A stretch of DNA of 64,000 bases from Isoetes taiwanensis. Lineage: Eukaryota; Streptophyta; Lycopodiopsida; Isoetales; Isoetaceae. Each line of letters opens with the position of its first letter. Positions within the stretch are counted from its first letter, which is position 1. Of this stretch, positions 47,522 to 61,339 are shown in pieces. The translations under genes and the position numbers were made by a program. Under the pieces are notes generated by a model. That model was not told the DNA's origin. It ran no database searches and was given only the letters and a program-made list of their open reading frames with translations. The stretch lies in assembly GCA_021234155.1 (NCBI GenBank), contig JAJEKV010000387.1, positions 1 to 64,000 of the forward strand. Reading direction: 5' to 3'.

Positions 47522-48052
47522 ATGGAACAGTCAAGAAAAGAAGCTGCTGCAAGGGAGACAAAAATTCTGGAGCTTCTGCAAGGTATGACAGATTCCTTCC
47601 ATACATTGAAACAGGAAAATATTTCTATTATGCAAGAGATAAATAAACTGAAGGAGACACCAGCCATTTCATATCAGGGGATAGACGATCATGGAGAAGA
47701 AAGCTTTACAGATGTGATAAACAAATTGAATGATCGGATGAATGATATAGTTGAAAAGCAGGAAAGAGAAAGGAAGGCATTGAATAGGCGCATAGTTGGG
47801 TTACCGGAAAGAGAATCTGAAAATACTAAAGAAGAAGTTGAGGAATTTGTGAGAGCTAAACTACACATACCAGCAAATGGAATCCTAGATGCTTATAGAA
47901 TTGGTAAACAGAGTGAGAAGGATCGCACTGTAGTGGTTAAGTTTGCAGATATGGAATCCAAAAGAAGAGTAATGCAGAAAAGATCTTCTCTTAAAGAGGA
48001 GCGCATATGGCTGCACAATTCCAACAGCAGAGGCAAGAGTTACAGAAAATGA
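47522..48052 (+). CDS. LINE #4 ORF1 protein (coiled coil plus RRM-like)
   Basis: 176 codons from ATG 47522, intact. Residues 1-50 and 65-90 are Glu/Lys-rich heptads (KILELLQGMTDSFHTLKQEN), a coiled coil. Then NRRIVGLPERESENTKEEVE, AYRIGK, RTVVVKFADMESKRRVMQKR and SLKEERIWL: the pattern of L1-type ORF1 RRM and C-terminal domain (GxPExE ... AxRxG ... RxIxVxF ... K ... R ... LK). Such proteins form trimers that coat LINE RNA. Unusual because plant LINE ORF1 is normally of the DUF4283/zinc-knuckle type, as in LINE #1. The matching segment at 63741-63822 (minus) is a second copy. An additional frame 47319-47588 upstream may be the true N-terminal part. Confidence 0.7.
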   Translation: MEQSRKEAAARETKILELLQGMTDSFHTLKQENISIMQEINKLKETPAISYQGIDDHGEESFTDVINKLNDRMNDIVEKQERERKALNRRIVGLPERESENTKEEVEEFVRAKLHIPANGILDAYRIGKQSEKDRTVVVKFADMESKRRVMQKRSSLKEERIWLHNSNSRGKSYRK

Positions 48053-48122
48053 AAGAGGCCAAACAAAATGGAAAAATGGTTACCTGGAAGAATGGGAAAG
48101 TAATAATACAGGAATAGGGATG

Positions 48123-51100
48123 TCAGACCATCAGGTTTTGTTTGTGGAACATTAATGGTAGGGCGGACGATGTAGCTTTATTACATGATGTTCTCAAATC
48201 ATGGGATGTGGTCTTCCTGGTAGAAACACATGAACACGAAGAATATGGACTTCGTAAATAAACGGATTTATGTTTCGCCGCACTGTATGGAATGTCAAAG
48301 GATGGAGAAGGAAAGGTTTTGGAGGAATTGCTCGCTATATTAGAAAGCATCTTTTGGATGCGGTCAAGTCGATTAAGAAGGACTCCTCTAAACAGTACAT
48401 CCGAATTTTGGAGTGCATGGGAAAAACAAGAAAAAATATATGTTGCGTGTCGCTACTTCCCACCGAGAGAATCACCAACATATGCAGCAGCAGATATGGA
48501 TAAGGACGATCCTTTCCATCATTTAGAGCAGGATGCTTTGGAACTAAGTGCACAGGGAGATCTTATTATGATGGGAGACTTTAATAGTAGAATTGCCAAT
48601 AGGCAAGCATATGTTGCTAATGATTCGGGAGATCCTATTTGGATGGAACAAATGAGCAATGAAGAATTGGAAGCAGTTGGATGGGCTAGAGATACGGATG
48701 ACCGTTATGGTGATGTGCAACCACAAGGCAGCCACTTGCTCAATATGTGTGGAGGTTTGGAGCTAATTATTATTAATGGCATTAAGAAATTCCCAGCTTC
48801 AAAAAAATGCACTTCTATTGGTGCTAAAGGGGATGGCGCTAGTGTAGTAGATCTGTTGTTGACAGGGACACATATGATAGATTCTATATCTGATTATTTT
48901 GTGGATGACTCACTGGCCACATCTGATCATTACCCGATAGTGATGCACATGCAGGTGATGTGTAGGCTAATGCCAATGCCCAATATTGCGGAGAATAATG
49001 TCTCCATGCGCATGCAAGCAGGCAAGAAAGAGATATATATGCAGCTTTGTGAAACACAGGCCAGTAGCATTAAATGGACAAGTCAAGCAGATAGTGATAA
49101 TGATATGCTGACTAATATGTTACTAGATGCGGCAACTTCATGTTTTATGTCACAACGGAAAGCAAAAGGATTGCCGTGCAATGGATGGTATGACCAAGAA
49201 TGTAAGGCAAAGCTGGCTGAATTTAAAATGGCAGCAAAGGAAGATAAATGTAAGCGCAGAATGGAATATCGTAAGTTAGTAAGGAGGAAAAAGAGGGCAT
49301 ATCTGCATAAGAAGCAAGAAATATTAATTGGTACCTTACTAGATGAACCAAGGCGATTCTGGGCACGATTGAAATCAAAAGGACATCAACCCAATATGCT
49401 GGAAGTGAAAGATTTAATGCAACAGGTACGTGGTCTTTATCACATTGCTGGTTTAAACGATGAGATGCATAGGGAAGGAGAAATTCTTGTTTTTACAGAG
49501 GATGATGTGAAGAATGGGATAAGTAAATTATCATGCGGAAGGGCAAACAGAGATGCATTTGGGTTAGCAACGGAGATGATTAAATGGGCTGGTCCCATCG
49601 TGGCTAAAGTTGTAACCAATATGATGAATGACGATTATTGCATGGATTCCCATCGGCATGGCAAATAAAAGCAGTAGTACCGGTACATAAAGCAGGTGAC
49701 ACTAGGGATCCTAATAACTATAGGATGATTATGATTAGCGGTCTTTTCTCCAAATTGTTTGCAACAATACTGGAGCGCAAAATAAATGCATGGGCAGAGG
49801 AGAATGATTGTAGGGCAATGGGACAAGCAGGATTCAGGCCCAAAAAATGCACGGTGGATCACCTAGTCACAATTAGAGCAGTAATGGATTCCGTGAAGAA
49901 TACCAAAAAACCCCTCTTTGCTCTTTTGTGGACCTTACAAAAGCGTTTGATATCTTTGAGAAGAAAATATATGGGATTATATGAAATGCATTGGGGTACC
50001 ACAGCACTACGTGAATGCAAGATCTCGCCTTGTATGAGAAGGTAGTAGTGCAGCTCTCCTTTCCACTGCGTAAGGAATGTGACGAGGATGTAATGAGCAA
50101 CATAGGGGTGAAGCAGGGATGCCCACTTTCTCCTACGTTGTTCGACATATATATAGATCAGATTGAAGCTTGGCTAAAAACACACGGAGGTGAAGGTACC
50201 ATGATGGCAGGGTATGTGATTACATTGCTGCTTTATGCTGATGATATTGTTATATTTGCCAGAAATGCTGCTGACATGCAAAAGCATTTAGATGCTCTTG
50301 TCGCTTTCTGCAAAGCTACTGAGATGAAAGTTAACCTTAAAAAAACTAAAATCCTGATATTTGGAACTCGAATGCGGGACTTTCATTTTCTCTATGATGG
50401 TCAGGAGGTGGAGATATCTAGTACATATAAATATTTGGGGCTGATAATTGATCATAATTATGCTTGGAATAAGTTTGTTGAGCAAAGGACGGATGGAGGC
50501 ACAAAAGCATTATTTGCCATGCAAAGAAAATGCAGGAAAGCTGAAATCGTTGATTGGAAGCTTAAAAAGATGTTATATGAGTCCTTAGTGAGATCCGTGG
50601 TGCTTTATGGATGTGAGGCATGGGGGCCGGGATTATCACAAGATATGTGGAAGCGTGTGGAGAAGATACAAAAGAAATTCTTATTAATGTAATTAGGGGT
50701 AAAATGCAAACTCCCTATCCGATGATGTTGGCGGATTCTGGACATGATGCCACTTGAAGCGTAGTTATATATTGCACATTAAAATATGTGGCAAAGGTCA
50801 TTGAGATGGAAAATGATAGGCTCCCGAGATTAGCTATGGAACAAAGCAAGGTAAAGGGCTGGTATGCAGACCTACAGAAATGGCTTGGGAAATGGGGCAT
50901 GTCAATTGATAGTGTACCCAATGATCAAGCAAGATACTGAATGGGTGAAAATTAATGTGCAACACAAAATGTGGAGTAATCCTCGAACAAAGATGAGCTT
51001 ATACAGGAAGGTAGTTAATCCCAATTTATGTGCAGCGCCCCACCTTGCAGGCAAAGTCTCATACAAGAAAAGGCATATGATATGTAGATTAAGGCTAAGT

Positions 51101-51439
51101 TCTCACCATTTGGGAGTAGAGGTTGGAAGATGGGGGAATCTTCCAAGATATAGACGTACATGTAGAGTATGTGGAGATGATGAGATAGAGGATGAGAATC
51201 ATTTGGTATTACATTGTCCTGCCTACCAGAATCTTAGAGATCTCTATGGTATTCCAGATAATATCTCTTTGCATGATTTCTTTGGAAAACCGGTCCACAC
51301 TATTGGAAACTTCTTAACAGATGTGATGAAGATGAGAGAACTATCCATTAAAAATTATAGGCAACTGTTGGACGACTATGAAAAAGAAGAGAGCGAGCCT
51401 AATGATGCCCCACTTGAGGGCATATTAGATGATATATGA
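48123..51439 (+). pseudogene. LINE #4 ORF2 (endonuclease - reverse transcriptase - zinc finger), broken
   Basis: Opening frame CQTIRFCLWNINGRADDV at about 48122 with VVFLVETHEHEE (catalytic Glu), stop near 48261. Then 48292-49668: IYVACRYFPPRESP, LIMMGDFNSRIAN, GDGASVVDLLLTG, ATSDHYPIVMHM, and the start of the reverse transcriptase. It shifts near 49645 (VVPVHKAGD, GQAGFRPKKCTVDHL) and again near 49950-50015, where the 'FVDLTKAFD' motif is disrupted. GVKQGCPLSPTLFDIYIDQ and LLLYADDIVIFA follow, then VVLYGCEAWGPGL to a stop at 50692. The tail (50864-51439) has a complete finger CRVCGDDEIEDENHLVLHCP. Confidence 0.85.
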
Positions 51440-51506
51440 TTTAGTAATATTGTCTGTAGAATGTACTGTCTTCTAGACCTGATGGTCTCATAGACATAAT
51501 AAACAT

Positions 51507-51579
51507 TCTTCTTCTTCTTCTTCTTCTTCTTCTTCTTCTTCTTCTTCTTCTTCTTCTTCTTCTTCTTCTTCTTCTTCTT
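51507..51579. repeat. (CTT)n microsatellite at the LINE #4 3' end
   Basis: About 24 perfect trinucleotides directly after AATAAACATT. It serves as the tail of the LINE and is also the left border of the 3.37-kb duplication. Confidence 0.95.
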
Positions 51580-54500
51580 CGATTTATCTTCACAATGATT
51601 ACTTTCCACCACATACAAAACTAGTTTATATGAGTGGATTTGGTTCACTGCAAAGACAACAGACACACATATCCACCCTGGTGTTACCCAGGCCACAACC
51701 ACACCAATTGCAAATATTCAACTTATTGTAGATAATCAAACGTAATGTATAACGTAAAAACATAAAATATTCAGGATTAAGTTCATGTATAAAATGCATG
51801 TATTCCATAAAGTTTTGATCATAATGAAGTATAAAATATGCTTTCCTCAATACAAAATATGCTTACCTTAATACATTTCAAAGAGCTGTTCATATATCTT
51901 CTCATGTCATAAATAGGCAGATACAAGGTAGAACATTTCGCTATCAACAATGTATATGATTTCAAGTCAAAATTTCAAAATTTGTATTCCCTAATAATCA
52001 CCAGAATTGTCTCACCAAATATTGTTGTTATACAATAAAGACGCAATCCTCGTATGATTGCAGTGTAACATCCAAGCATATGACAAAACATCTAGGAGAT
52101 GTAGTCTTGGTTACCGCACCCAAACAGACCAACATTAGCATATTAATGGTAACGAGGAGAGGGGTGATGTGTAAGCTATAAAACTACATGGCTCATCGCC
52201 CTTCACCTAAAGTTTAGTCATATTCAAAGTAGAATATCAAATTTCTCTTAATGAATTCTTATATTCTAATCAAGACAGAATATAAGCTAAAAGTATGCTG
52301 CCTATGTAAGCATCCTCACAAGTACTGCATTTCAGCAAATTATGATACAATATATTATATTCAAGTCACTAAATATGACTAAGTCTGGTTTAAAGCCAGA
52401 ATATTTAACAAATGAGGTGCTTTTTGCAGCTGCCTCGCCTGTGTCAATGCATCAAGCATCAATTCAATGCCAAGAACCAGATAATAGAACTACTATAACT
52501 ATTCCAAATGGATGGATGTTCTATTTTCACATAAAATCAGCATTTGAATATGGGAATGGAATCACCATAATACTATTAGCTCTATTTTGTATCTCATAAG
52601 CACATTCAAAGCAATCAATCAATCAATCTGCACTATAAAAACCCTGTGCAAAGCCATCATATTATGCAGAGAAATGCGCAGCAATATTAAAACAAATCAT
52701 GTACATGTATAAGCATTAAGCTTAAACATATGCAGCATCTAAACATGTCAATCTAGCTGTACAAGCCCGCAGATCAGCACACCCTTACCTATACTCAAGA
52801 ATATCAGAAGAAAGAGCAGCAGTGCTAAAAATACATGCACAACACCTAGACTATCTGAGCAAACCAGCCAACTAGCCAATCTATATGCATGTGTAAGACC
52901 ATTTTCTATCGCTCTAAACTACTATCTAGCATCACTCTACATATATTCTACATTAGCTATGCATGAAAACTAGAGTAAAGCCAAAAGCAAAAAGCATGGC
53001 ATAGCAATGCATCTATCTTCTAGCAATCACAAGCAAATTGTTGCAGCAACACTTAGCCACAAACTAGTACTACAGCCGTCCAGCATAGGCATCTGCCCCA
53101 AAATTATCAAAACATATGTAAATACATATTTATACAGATCCATCTGCTAAAATGATAAAGGAAGCCATAAAAACCTGAGTAAGTTGCTCCCGCCATAAAA
53201 TTTGTTGTTTGTTGTTTGCTCCATTGAAATTTCACTGCTAGAGCATGTGTAGCTATTTAGGCATTACCAAATCTGTGATAGAAACACTGGCCTAAAGCAC
53301 ACAACAATTATTTCAGAGCAAATAAACCTGCATGCCTGAATGAAGCTTTGAATGAAGCTTCTGTTGTAGTTTCATGGTGAAGTGCAGAACCAACACTACC
53401 GAAGCATCCCCGGTCTTCTTCTTAGCATGCTTATGGAGCACATGAGCCACCATAACAAATACGAAATGCAAGCACCATCAAAAATTCGAAATGCAAGCAC
53501 CATAAATCTTCCAGCATTTTGGCTATTTTTCAGTCTTATAACCTGGATTTGGCATTGTATTCCCATGGAAATTGATGCAGGAGCCTTCACTGAGATATGC
53601 AAAACGTGAGAGATGAAAATGGATAAGGATTTGTAGGACGAAATTGTAGCTCCATGCCAAATCCGGCTGCACACAAATGCCGAATGTGGCTGCTCCACAT
53701 GCGAAAACCAAATGCAAACACATATTATTTTCCAGTGAATGAGATCAGCTAGTTAGGCCTTGCCTAATCCGGCTACATTTTGGCTGAATATCTCTCTGTT
53801 TCAGCAAAAGCCCTAAATGCAAAAACGAATTTAGGGTTTCAAAACAATCTTCGAACCATGAAAATTCAATACATATATCCATTAATGCAAAAATATCCCA
53901 TTTCTCCAACCATGTAAAAAATTTTTGAAGTATCTCTATGCAAAATTGTTTTCTAAGTACAAATTTAAGCACCGTAGCTATTCAAGAGAAGAGAAGTCAT
54001 GTAATAACAGAAGTCTCTAGTTACACATGCCATATAATTACCAATATGCATCATAGTCTTGTTAAAAAAGTTTAGTGGAGCACCAAATATCTCATAAAAA
54101 GTACATGCAAGCACCAAATATTGTGCCCAAGCACATGGCGATAAAAAGCATCCTTCCAAGTTTCAAATGGTTTGCAAAAAGTACATGCAACCCAATATGC
54201 TTAAAAAGCACATGTTGGCAAACATGCATGCCTCCAAAAATGACTAAAGAAAAAGGTACTTTAACATGGCTTCTTAGCCACTTATTATAAGGGAATACTT
54301 CCAATATCTACCCATATAACTACCAGTGGATTTTTTCCATGGAAGTTCACATACCCTAGTGGATATGAAATCACTACAAAGAAGAACCCTTTACAAGTTT
54401 AAGAGCATCTTCTTGTTCTTCCGCATTCCCAAGTGTTCCAATGCAAATAATATATTTGAGTTTCCATTTAAGCACCATGGCTAATTAAAAGCAAACAAGT

Positions 54501-54950
54501 GTAAAAAATAAACATATATCCAATTTCAATAAAGAAGATTAAAAGCATATAAAAGCATCTTTCCAATATAGAAGTACATATTATCCTATAGGCATTTTGA
54601 TTCAAAGAAAAGATCTTTCTTCTTCTTCTTCTTCTTCTTCTTCTTCTTCTTCTTCTTCTCCCACAACCCTCCCTCGGTAGTAGGAACCATCCTTTCATAG
54701 GATAGAGGATGTAGGACCCCTCCTATGAAAAGAAGGGTCCTACTATCCTACACCAGAAGTGACATCAATTTTAGATGTCTCAGCATTTGTAAAATCATTC
54801 TTCTATAGGTATAGAAGTACTATCAACATACGTAAAGGGTAGAGGGTGCAGTGGACCCAATACCAAGGACCTGGCACAGTGGGCCATAATCCTAAAGCGT
54901 AGTTGTGTTTGCCAGATATCTCTAGCAAGTGGAAGTCACATTTTCTTCTT
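51580..54950. repeat. 3.37-kb tandem duplication, unit 1
   Basis: Bases 51580-54110 match 54951-57482 almost perfectly (differences seen: one inserted T at 55496 and a few bases near 52167). After 54110 the units are still homologous but clearly diverged, up to the (TTC)n at 54617-54660. The last 290 bp of unit 1 (54661-54950) are unique. No gene is recognised: frames 52342-52599 (plus) and 53698-53396 (minus) appear in both units without known motifs. Several TTACC/CTTACC strings could be minus-strand donor sites, so intronic DNA of a minus-strand gene is possible. Confidence 0.9.
54617..54660. repeat. (TTC)n microsatellite in unit 1
   Basis: About 14 perfect TTC units; the matching site of unit 2 is the much longer array at 57989. 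Confidence 0.95.
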
Positions 54951-57900
54951 CGATTTATCTTCACAATGATTACTTTCCACCACATACAAAACTAGTTTAT
55001 ATGAGTGGATTTGGTTCACTGCAAAGACAACAGACACACATATCCACCCTGGTGTTACCCAGGCCACAACCACACCAATTGCAAATATTCAACTTATTGT
55101 AGATAATCAAACGTAATGTATAACGTAAAAACATAAAATATTCAGGATTAAGTTCATGTATAAAATGCATGTATTCCATAAAGTTTTGATCATAATGAAG
55201 TATAAAATATGCTTTCCTCAATACAAAATATGCTTACCTTAATACATTTCAAAGAGCTGTTCATATATCTTCTCATGTCATAAATAGGCAGATACAAGGT
55301 AGAACATTTCGCTATCAACAATGTATATGATTTCAAGTCAAAATTTCAAAATTTGTATTCCCTAATAATCACCAGAATTGTCTCACCAAATATTGTTGTT
55401 ATACAATAAAGACGCAATCCTCGTATGATTGCAGTGTAACATCCAAGCATATGACAAAACATCTAGGAGATGTAGTCTTGGTTACCTGCACCCAAACAGA
55501 CCAACATTAGCATATTAATGGTAACGAGGAGAGGGGTGACAGGTAAGCTATAAAACTACATGGCTCATCGCCCTTCACCTAAAGTTTAGTCATATTCAAA
55601 GTAGAATATCAAATTTCTCTTAATGAATTCTTATATTCTAATCAAGACAGAATATAAGCTAAAAGTATGCTGCCTATGTAAGCATCCTCACAAGTACTGC
55701 ATTTCAGCAAATTATGATACAATATATTATATTCAAGTCACTAAATATGACTAAGTCTGGTTTAAAGCCAGAATATTTAACAAATGAGGTGCTTTTTGCA
55801 GCTGCCTCGCCTGTGTCAATGCATCAAGCATCAATTCAATGCCAAGAACCAGATAATAGAACTACTATAACTATTCCAAATGGATGGATGTTCTATTTTC
55901 ACATAAAATCAGCATTTGAATATGGGAATGGAATCACCATAATACTATTAGCTCTATTTTGTATCTCATAAGCACATTCAAAGCAATCAATCAATCAATC
56001 TGCACTATAAAAACCCTGTGCAAAGCCATCATATTATGCAGAGAAATGCGCAGCAATATTAAAACAAATCATGTACATGTATAAGCATTAAGCTTAAACA
56101 TATGCAGCATCTAAACATGTCAATCTAGCTGTACAAGCCCGCAGATCAGCACACCCTTACCTATACTCAAGAATATCAGAAGAAAGAGCAGCAGTGCTAA
56201 AAATACATGCACAACACCTAGACTATCTGAGCAAACCAGCCAACTAGCCAATCTATATGCATGTGTAAGACCATTTTCTATCGCTCTAAACTACTATCTA
56301 GCATCACTCTACATATATTCTACATTAGCTATGCATGAAAACTAGAGTAAAGCCAAAAGCAAAAAGCATGGCATAGCAATGCATCTATCTTCTAGCAATC
56401 ACAAGCAAATTGTTGCAGCAACACTTAGCCACAAACTAGTACTACAGCCGTCCAGCATAGGCATCTGCCCCAAAATTATCAAAACATATGTAAATACATA
56501 TTTATACAGATCCATCTGCTAAAATGATAAAGGAAGCCATAAAAACCTGAGTAAGTTGCTCCCGCCATAAAATTTGTTGTTTGTTGTTTGCTCCATTGAA
56601 ATTTCACTGCTAGAGCATGTGTAGCTATTTAGGCATTACCAAATCTGTGATAGAAACACTGGCCTAAAGCACACAACAATTATTTCAGAGCAAATAAACC
56701 TGCATGCCTGAATGAAGCTTTGAATGAAGCTTCTGTTGTAGTTTCATGGTGAAGTGCAGAACCAACACTACCGAAGCATCCCCGGTCTTCTTCTTAGCAT
56801 GCTTATGGAGCACATGAGCCACCATAACAAATACGAAATGCAAGCACCATCAAAAATTCGAAATGCAAGCACCATAAATCTTCCAGCATTTTGGCTATTT
56901 TTCAGTCTTATAACCTGGATTTGGCATTGTATTCCCATGGAAATTGATGCAGGAGCCTTCACTGAGATATGCAAAACGTGAGAGATGAAAATGGATAAGG
57001 ATTTGTAGGACGAAATTGTAGCTCCATGCCAAATCCGGCTGCACACAAATGCCGAATGTGGCTGCTCCACATGCGAAAACCAAATGCAAACACATATTAT
57101 TTTCCAGTGAATGAGATCAGCTAGTTAGGCCTTGCCTAATCCGGCTACATTTTGGCTGAATATCTCTCTGTTTCAGCAAAAGCCCTAAATGCAAAAACGA
57201 ATTTAGGGTTTCAAAACAATCTTCGAACCATGAAAATTCAATACATATATCCATTAATGCAAAAATATCCCATTTCTCCAACCATGTAAAAAATTTTTGA
57301 AGTATCTCTATGCAAAATTGTTTTCTAAGTACAAATTTAAGCACCGTAGCTATTCAAGAGAAGAGAAGTCATGTAATAACAGAAGTCTCTAGTTACACAT
57401 GCCATATAATTACCAATATGCATCATAGTCTTGTTAAAAAAGTTTAGTGGAGCACCAAATATCTCATAAAAAGTACATGCAAACCAAATATTGTGCCCAA
57501 GCACATGACGATAAAAGCATTCTTCAAAGTTGTACATGATTTGCAAAAAGTACATGCAACCCAATATGCCCAAAAAGCACATGTTGGCAAACATGCACGT
57601 CTCCAAAAATCAATAAAGGAAAAGGTACTTTAACATGGCTTCTTAGCCACTTATTAGAAGGGAATACTTCACTATCTAACCATATATCTACTAGTGGAGT
57701 TTTTCATGGAAGTACACGTACCCTAGTGGATATGAAATCACCATGAAGAAGAACATCTTTGCAAGTTTAAGAGCATCTTCTTCTTCTTCCCATTCTTGCA
57801 TTCCCAAATGTTTCTATGCAAATAATATATTTGAGTTTCATTTTAAGCATCGTGGCTATTTAAAGGCAAACAAGTGCAAAAACTAGCATATACGGGCATC

Positions 57901-57988
57901 TTTCCAATTTCAATACAGATGATTAAGAGCATATACGAGCATCTTTCCAATATCTTATTATCCTATAGGCATTTAAATTCAAAGAACA
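54951..57988. repeat. 3.37-kb tandem duplication, unit 2
   Basis: See unit 1. The diverged part (57483-57988) keeps the order of unit 1 with many indels and ends at (TTC)n. No gene recognised. Confidence 0.9.
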
Positions 57989-59490
<1,502 letters not shown>

Positions 59491-59825
59491 TTAAAGATTT
59501 CATTTCTCTCTCACTCACTCTTATTCCTTGAAGAGGATCTCTTGTAGAGTGTTACATGGAAGATTATTCTTCCGACATGCATATCTCTTTGTATTATTGC
59601 TGGCAACACTGAGATTTTGTCAAAGTTTAATTATCCCATATTTTTCACTTCCCAACAAACATTCTTTCAACTCCAAGGGAATGAAAGAAAGGAGAAAGGT
59701 TCTTTGGCAGATTCTTGGTAGCAATGGAGAAAGGGTTCTTATAGTTGCAGCTCCATAGGGGTATATTTCACTAAGGAGAAAGTAAAAAAAAGGATATCTC
59801 TAACATATAATTATAAAGGGGCAGC
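59491..59825. other. Spacer before the lipase-like promoter
   Basis: No gene recognised; the plus frame at 59528-59758 has no known motif. AT-rich with an A run at 59785. Confidence 0.5.
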
Positions 59826-60014
59826 TTCTGGAATGTTCCATAAATAGAGATTGAGCCTAAATGTTTCAATGGTTCATGCAAGGGGAAGCTACTAGAAGAT
59901 TGCAGGAGGACGAGGCATTTCTAGAAGCTGCAGTGTCGGGGATTTTCTGGAAGCTAATCGGAACGCCTGGGGGCTTCTCGAATGATCTGAGAAGGCTTTG
60001 TGTTGATATAAAAG
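59826..60014 (+). promoter_or_regulatory. Heat-shock-type promoter: several HSEs and a TATA box
   Basis: TTC-tg-GAA-tg-TTC at 59826-59838 is an exact three-module heat-shock element. Two-module sites TTCnnGAA lie at 59919-59926, 59945-59952 and 59975-59982, and a degenerate four-module site at 59885-59902. GATATAAAAG at 60005-60014 is a good TATA box 30 bp after the last element. Clustered HSEs close to a TATA box are the known layout of plant small heat-shock-protein promoters. That it drives the lipase-like gene 214 bp downstream is inference. Confidence 0.7.
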
Positions 60015-60227
60015 GGAGGAGCAGCAGGTCGGTTTAAGGCATAGCAGCCATAGGTTTAGGAGATGGAGTGTCTAGAGAGAGACGATGGAAGGTGACTCTG
60101 ATGGCGTAGAACAGAGTTGATGCTGGCGACATTCAAGCGTGCCTGTTTTGTTTTCCTGTTTGTGCCCTTTTTTTTTGTTTGAGTTTGTTTGCAGTTGGTA
60201 GCTGCTTATTTTCTGTCGTACTTGGCT

Positions 60228-61335
60228 ATGGTAGAAAAGGATTGTTTGACCGCCCGAATCATGGATGCCCTAATTTGCTCAAACGCGGTTTATTACCCTA
60301 CTCAGGAAGAAGTTTTGAGGGATTTGCATCAAAGATTTGGGCGTGCAGTAGCATCTTTGATGGATTATGGATTTGAAGGCAATGGAAAGCAAGCAGTTTT
60401 TGCAAGCAGAAATCCGAACGGCTTGGCTATAGTGGCATGCAGGGGAACTTCCAGCATGAGTGATGTAGTTCAAGATTTGAAATATTTACATCGGAAGCTT
60501 CCATTTGCTGCCGGATCTGCACATTGGGGCTTTGCAGAGAGAGCGCAGAGTATCCCAATCGATCTTTTTCTGCAGCTTTTAGAAGCAGGGGAAGAATTAG
60601 TATTTACAGGGCATTCCTTAGGAGGTGTCGTTGCTTCTTTGCTCTGTCTAAGACTTCTAGAGCATAATCAGGGTTGTTTTAGAAGGCAATTGCAGTGCAT
60701 TACTTTTGGAGCTCCTCTCTTTTTGCCAGTAGAAAACTAGCAGAATTGATCAATTTTAAGTATACAGATGCTTTTGTTCGCTTAGTTTCTACCAGAGACT
60801 GTGTGCCAAGAATCCTCCCCCTAGTTTCTGTTTTTTCAATGGCTTTTATACAGCCTTGATGACCATTTAGAAGGCCTCTCCTTACTAGGAAAGGGCCTTG
60901 AATTTCTTCTTCCAATTCAAATTTTGATCAAATTCTTAGAACAGAAGATTCCTTTCTACATTAAATTTTTTATCAGATGCTTCCTGAACCTGGAACTGCC
61001 TTTAGAAATGACAGGTTCATATGTATTTGCTGGTCAGATTTTGATGTTGGACACAGATTCGATATCGTTTAGGTATAAAAATGCAGAAAATTTGAATGTG
61101 TGGCATTCACAATTAAATTTTGCACTGGGGTTGGGATTTGATGCATATGAACACACAATGGATTCGTACCAAGTGAAGGTGTCACAGGCCATAGCTAGAG
61201 CTCTGCCTGCTTACATGAAGATGAAGATCAATTCCTTAAGTATGACAGGATGCTATGCAGCTACAACTAGGTTATTGGCTGATGAATTTGGAAGCATACA
61301 AGTAAAACAAGTAGGGTGTTTAGAAGAACTCTCAT
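60228..61335 (+). pseudogene. Class 3 lipase-like gene (alpha/beta hydrolase), two frame breaks, 3' end lost
   Basis: ATG 60228 lies 35 bp after a good acceptor (T-rich stretch, TTTGCAG at 60186-60192), so an intron in the leader is likely. Residues 55-75 hold LAIVACRGTSS (oxyanion strand); EELVFTGHSLGGVVASLLCL carries the nucleophile Ser130. After a break at the T run 60720-60724, the next phase gives ASRKLAELINFK and VSTRDCVPRILP (catalytic Asp region). After a second break at the T run 60831-60836 it gives WLLYSLDDHLEGL and a helical region with GSYVFAGQILML. The order resembles lipase-like EDS1/PAD4 proteins, but that assignment is weak. Both breaks vanish if one T is removed, so sequencing error is possible. 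The end after about 61335 is replaced by antisense L1 sequence. The open part is about 370 codons. Confidence 0.7.
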
Positions 61336-61339
61336 ACAA

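Larger units (their letters stand above)
47159..51506 (+). mobile_element. Non-L1 LINE #4, near full length
   Basis: GC-rich 5' region, ORF1, ORF2 and a 3' end CCTGATGGTCTC (51478-51489) followed by AATAAACATT and (CTT)n. It is the most complete member here: about 4.35 kb. ORF1 is open; ORF2 has at least three frame breaks, so this copy is inactive but fairly young. Confidence 0.82.

Noticed and set aside
60068-60125. First ATGs after the heat-shock TATA box as the lipase start
   Set aside because: The ATGs at about 60065 and 60086 give only 10-11 codons and do not join the lipase frame through the best splice sites; ATG 60228 does.
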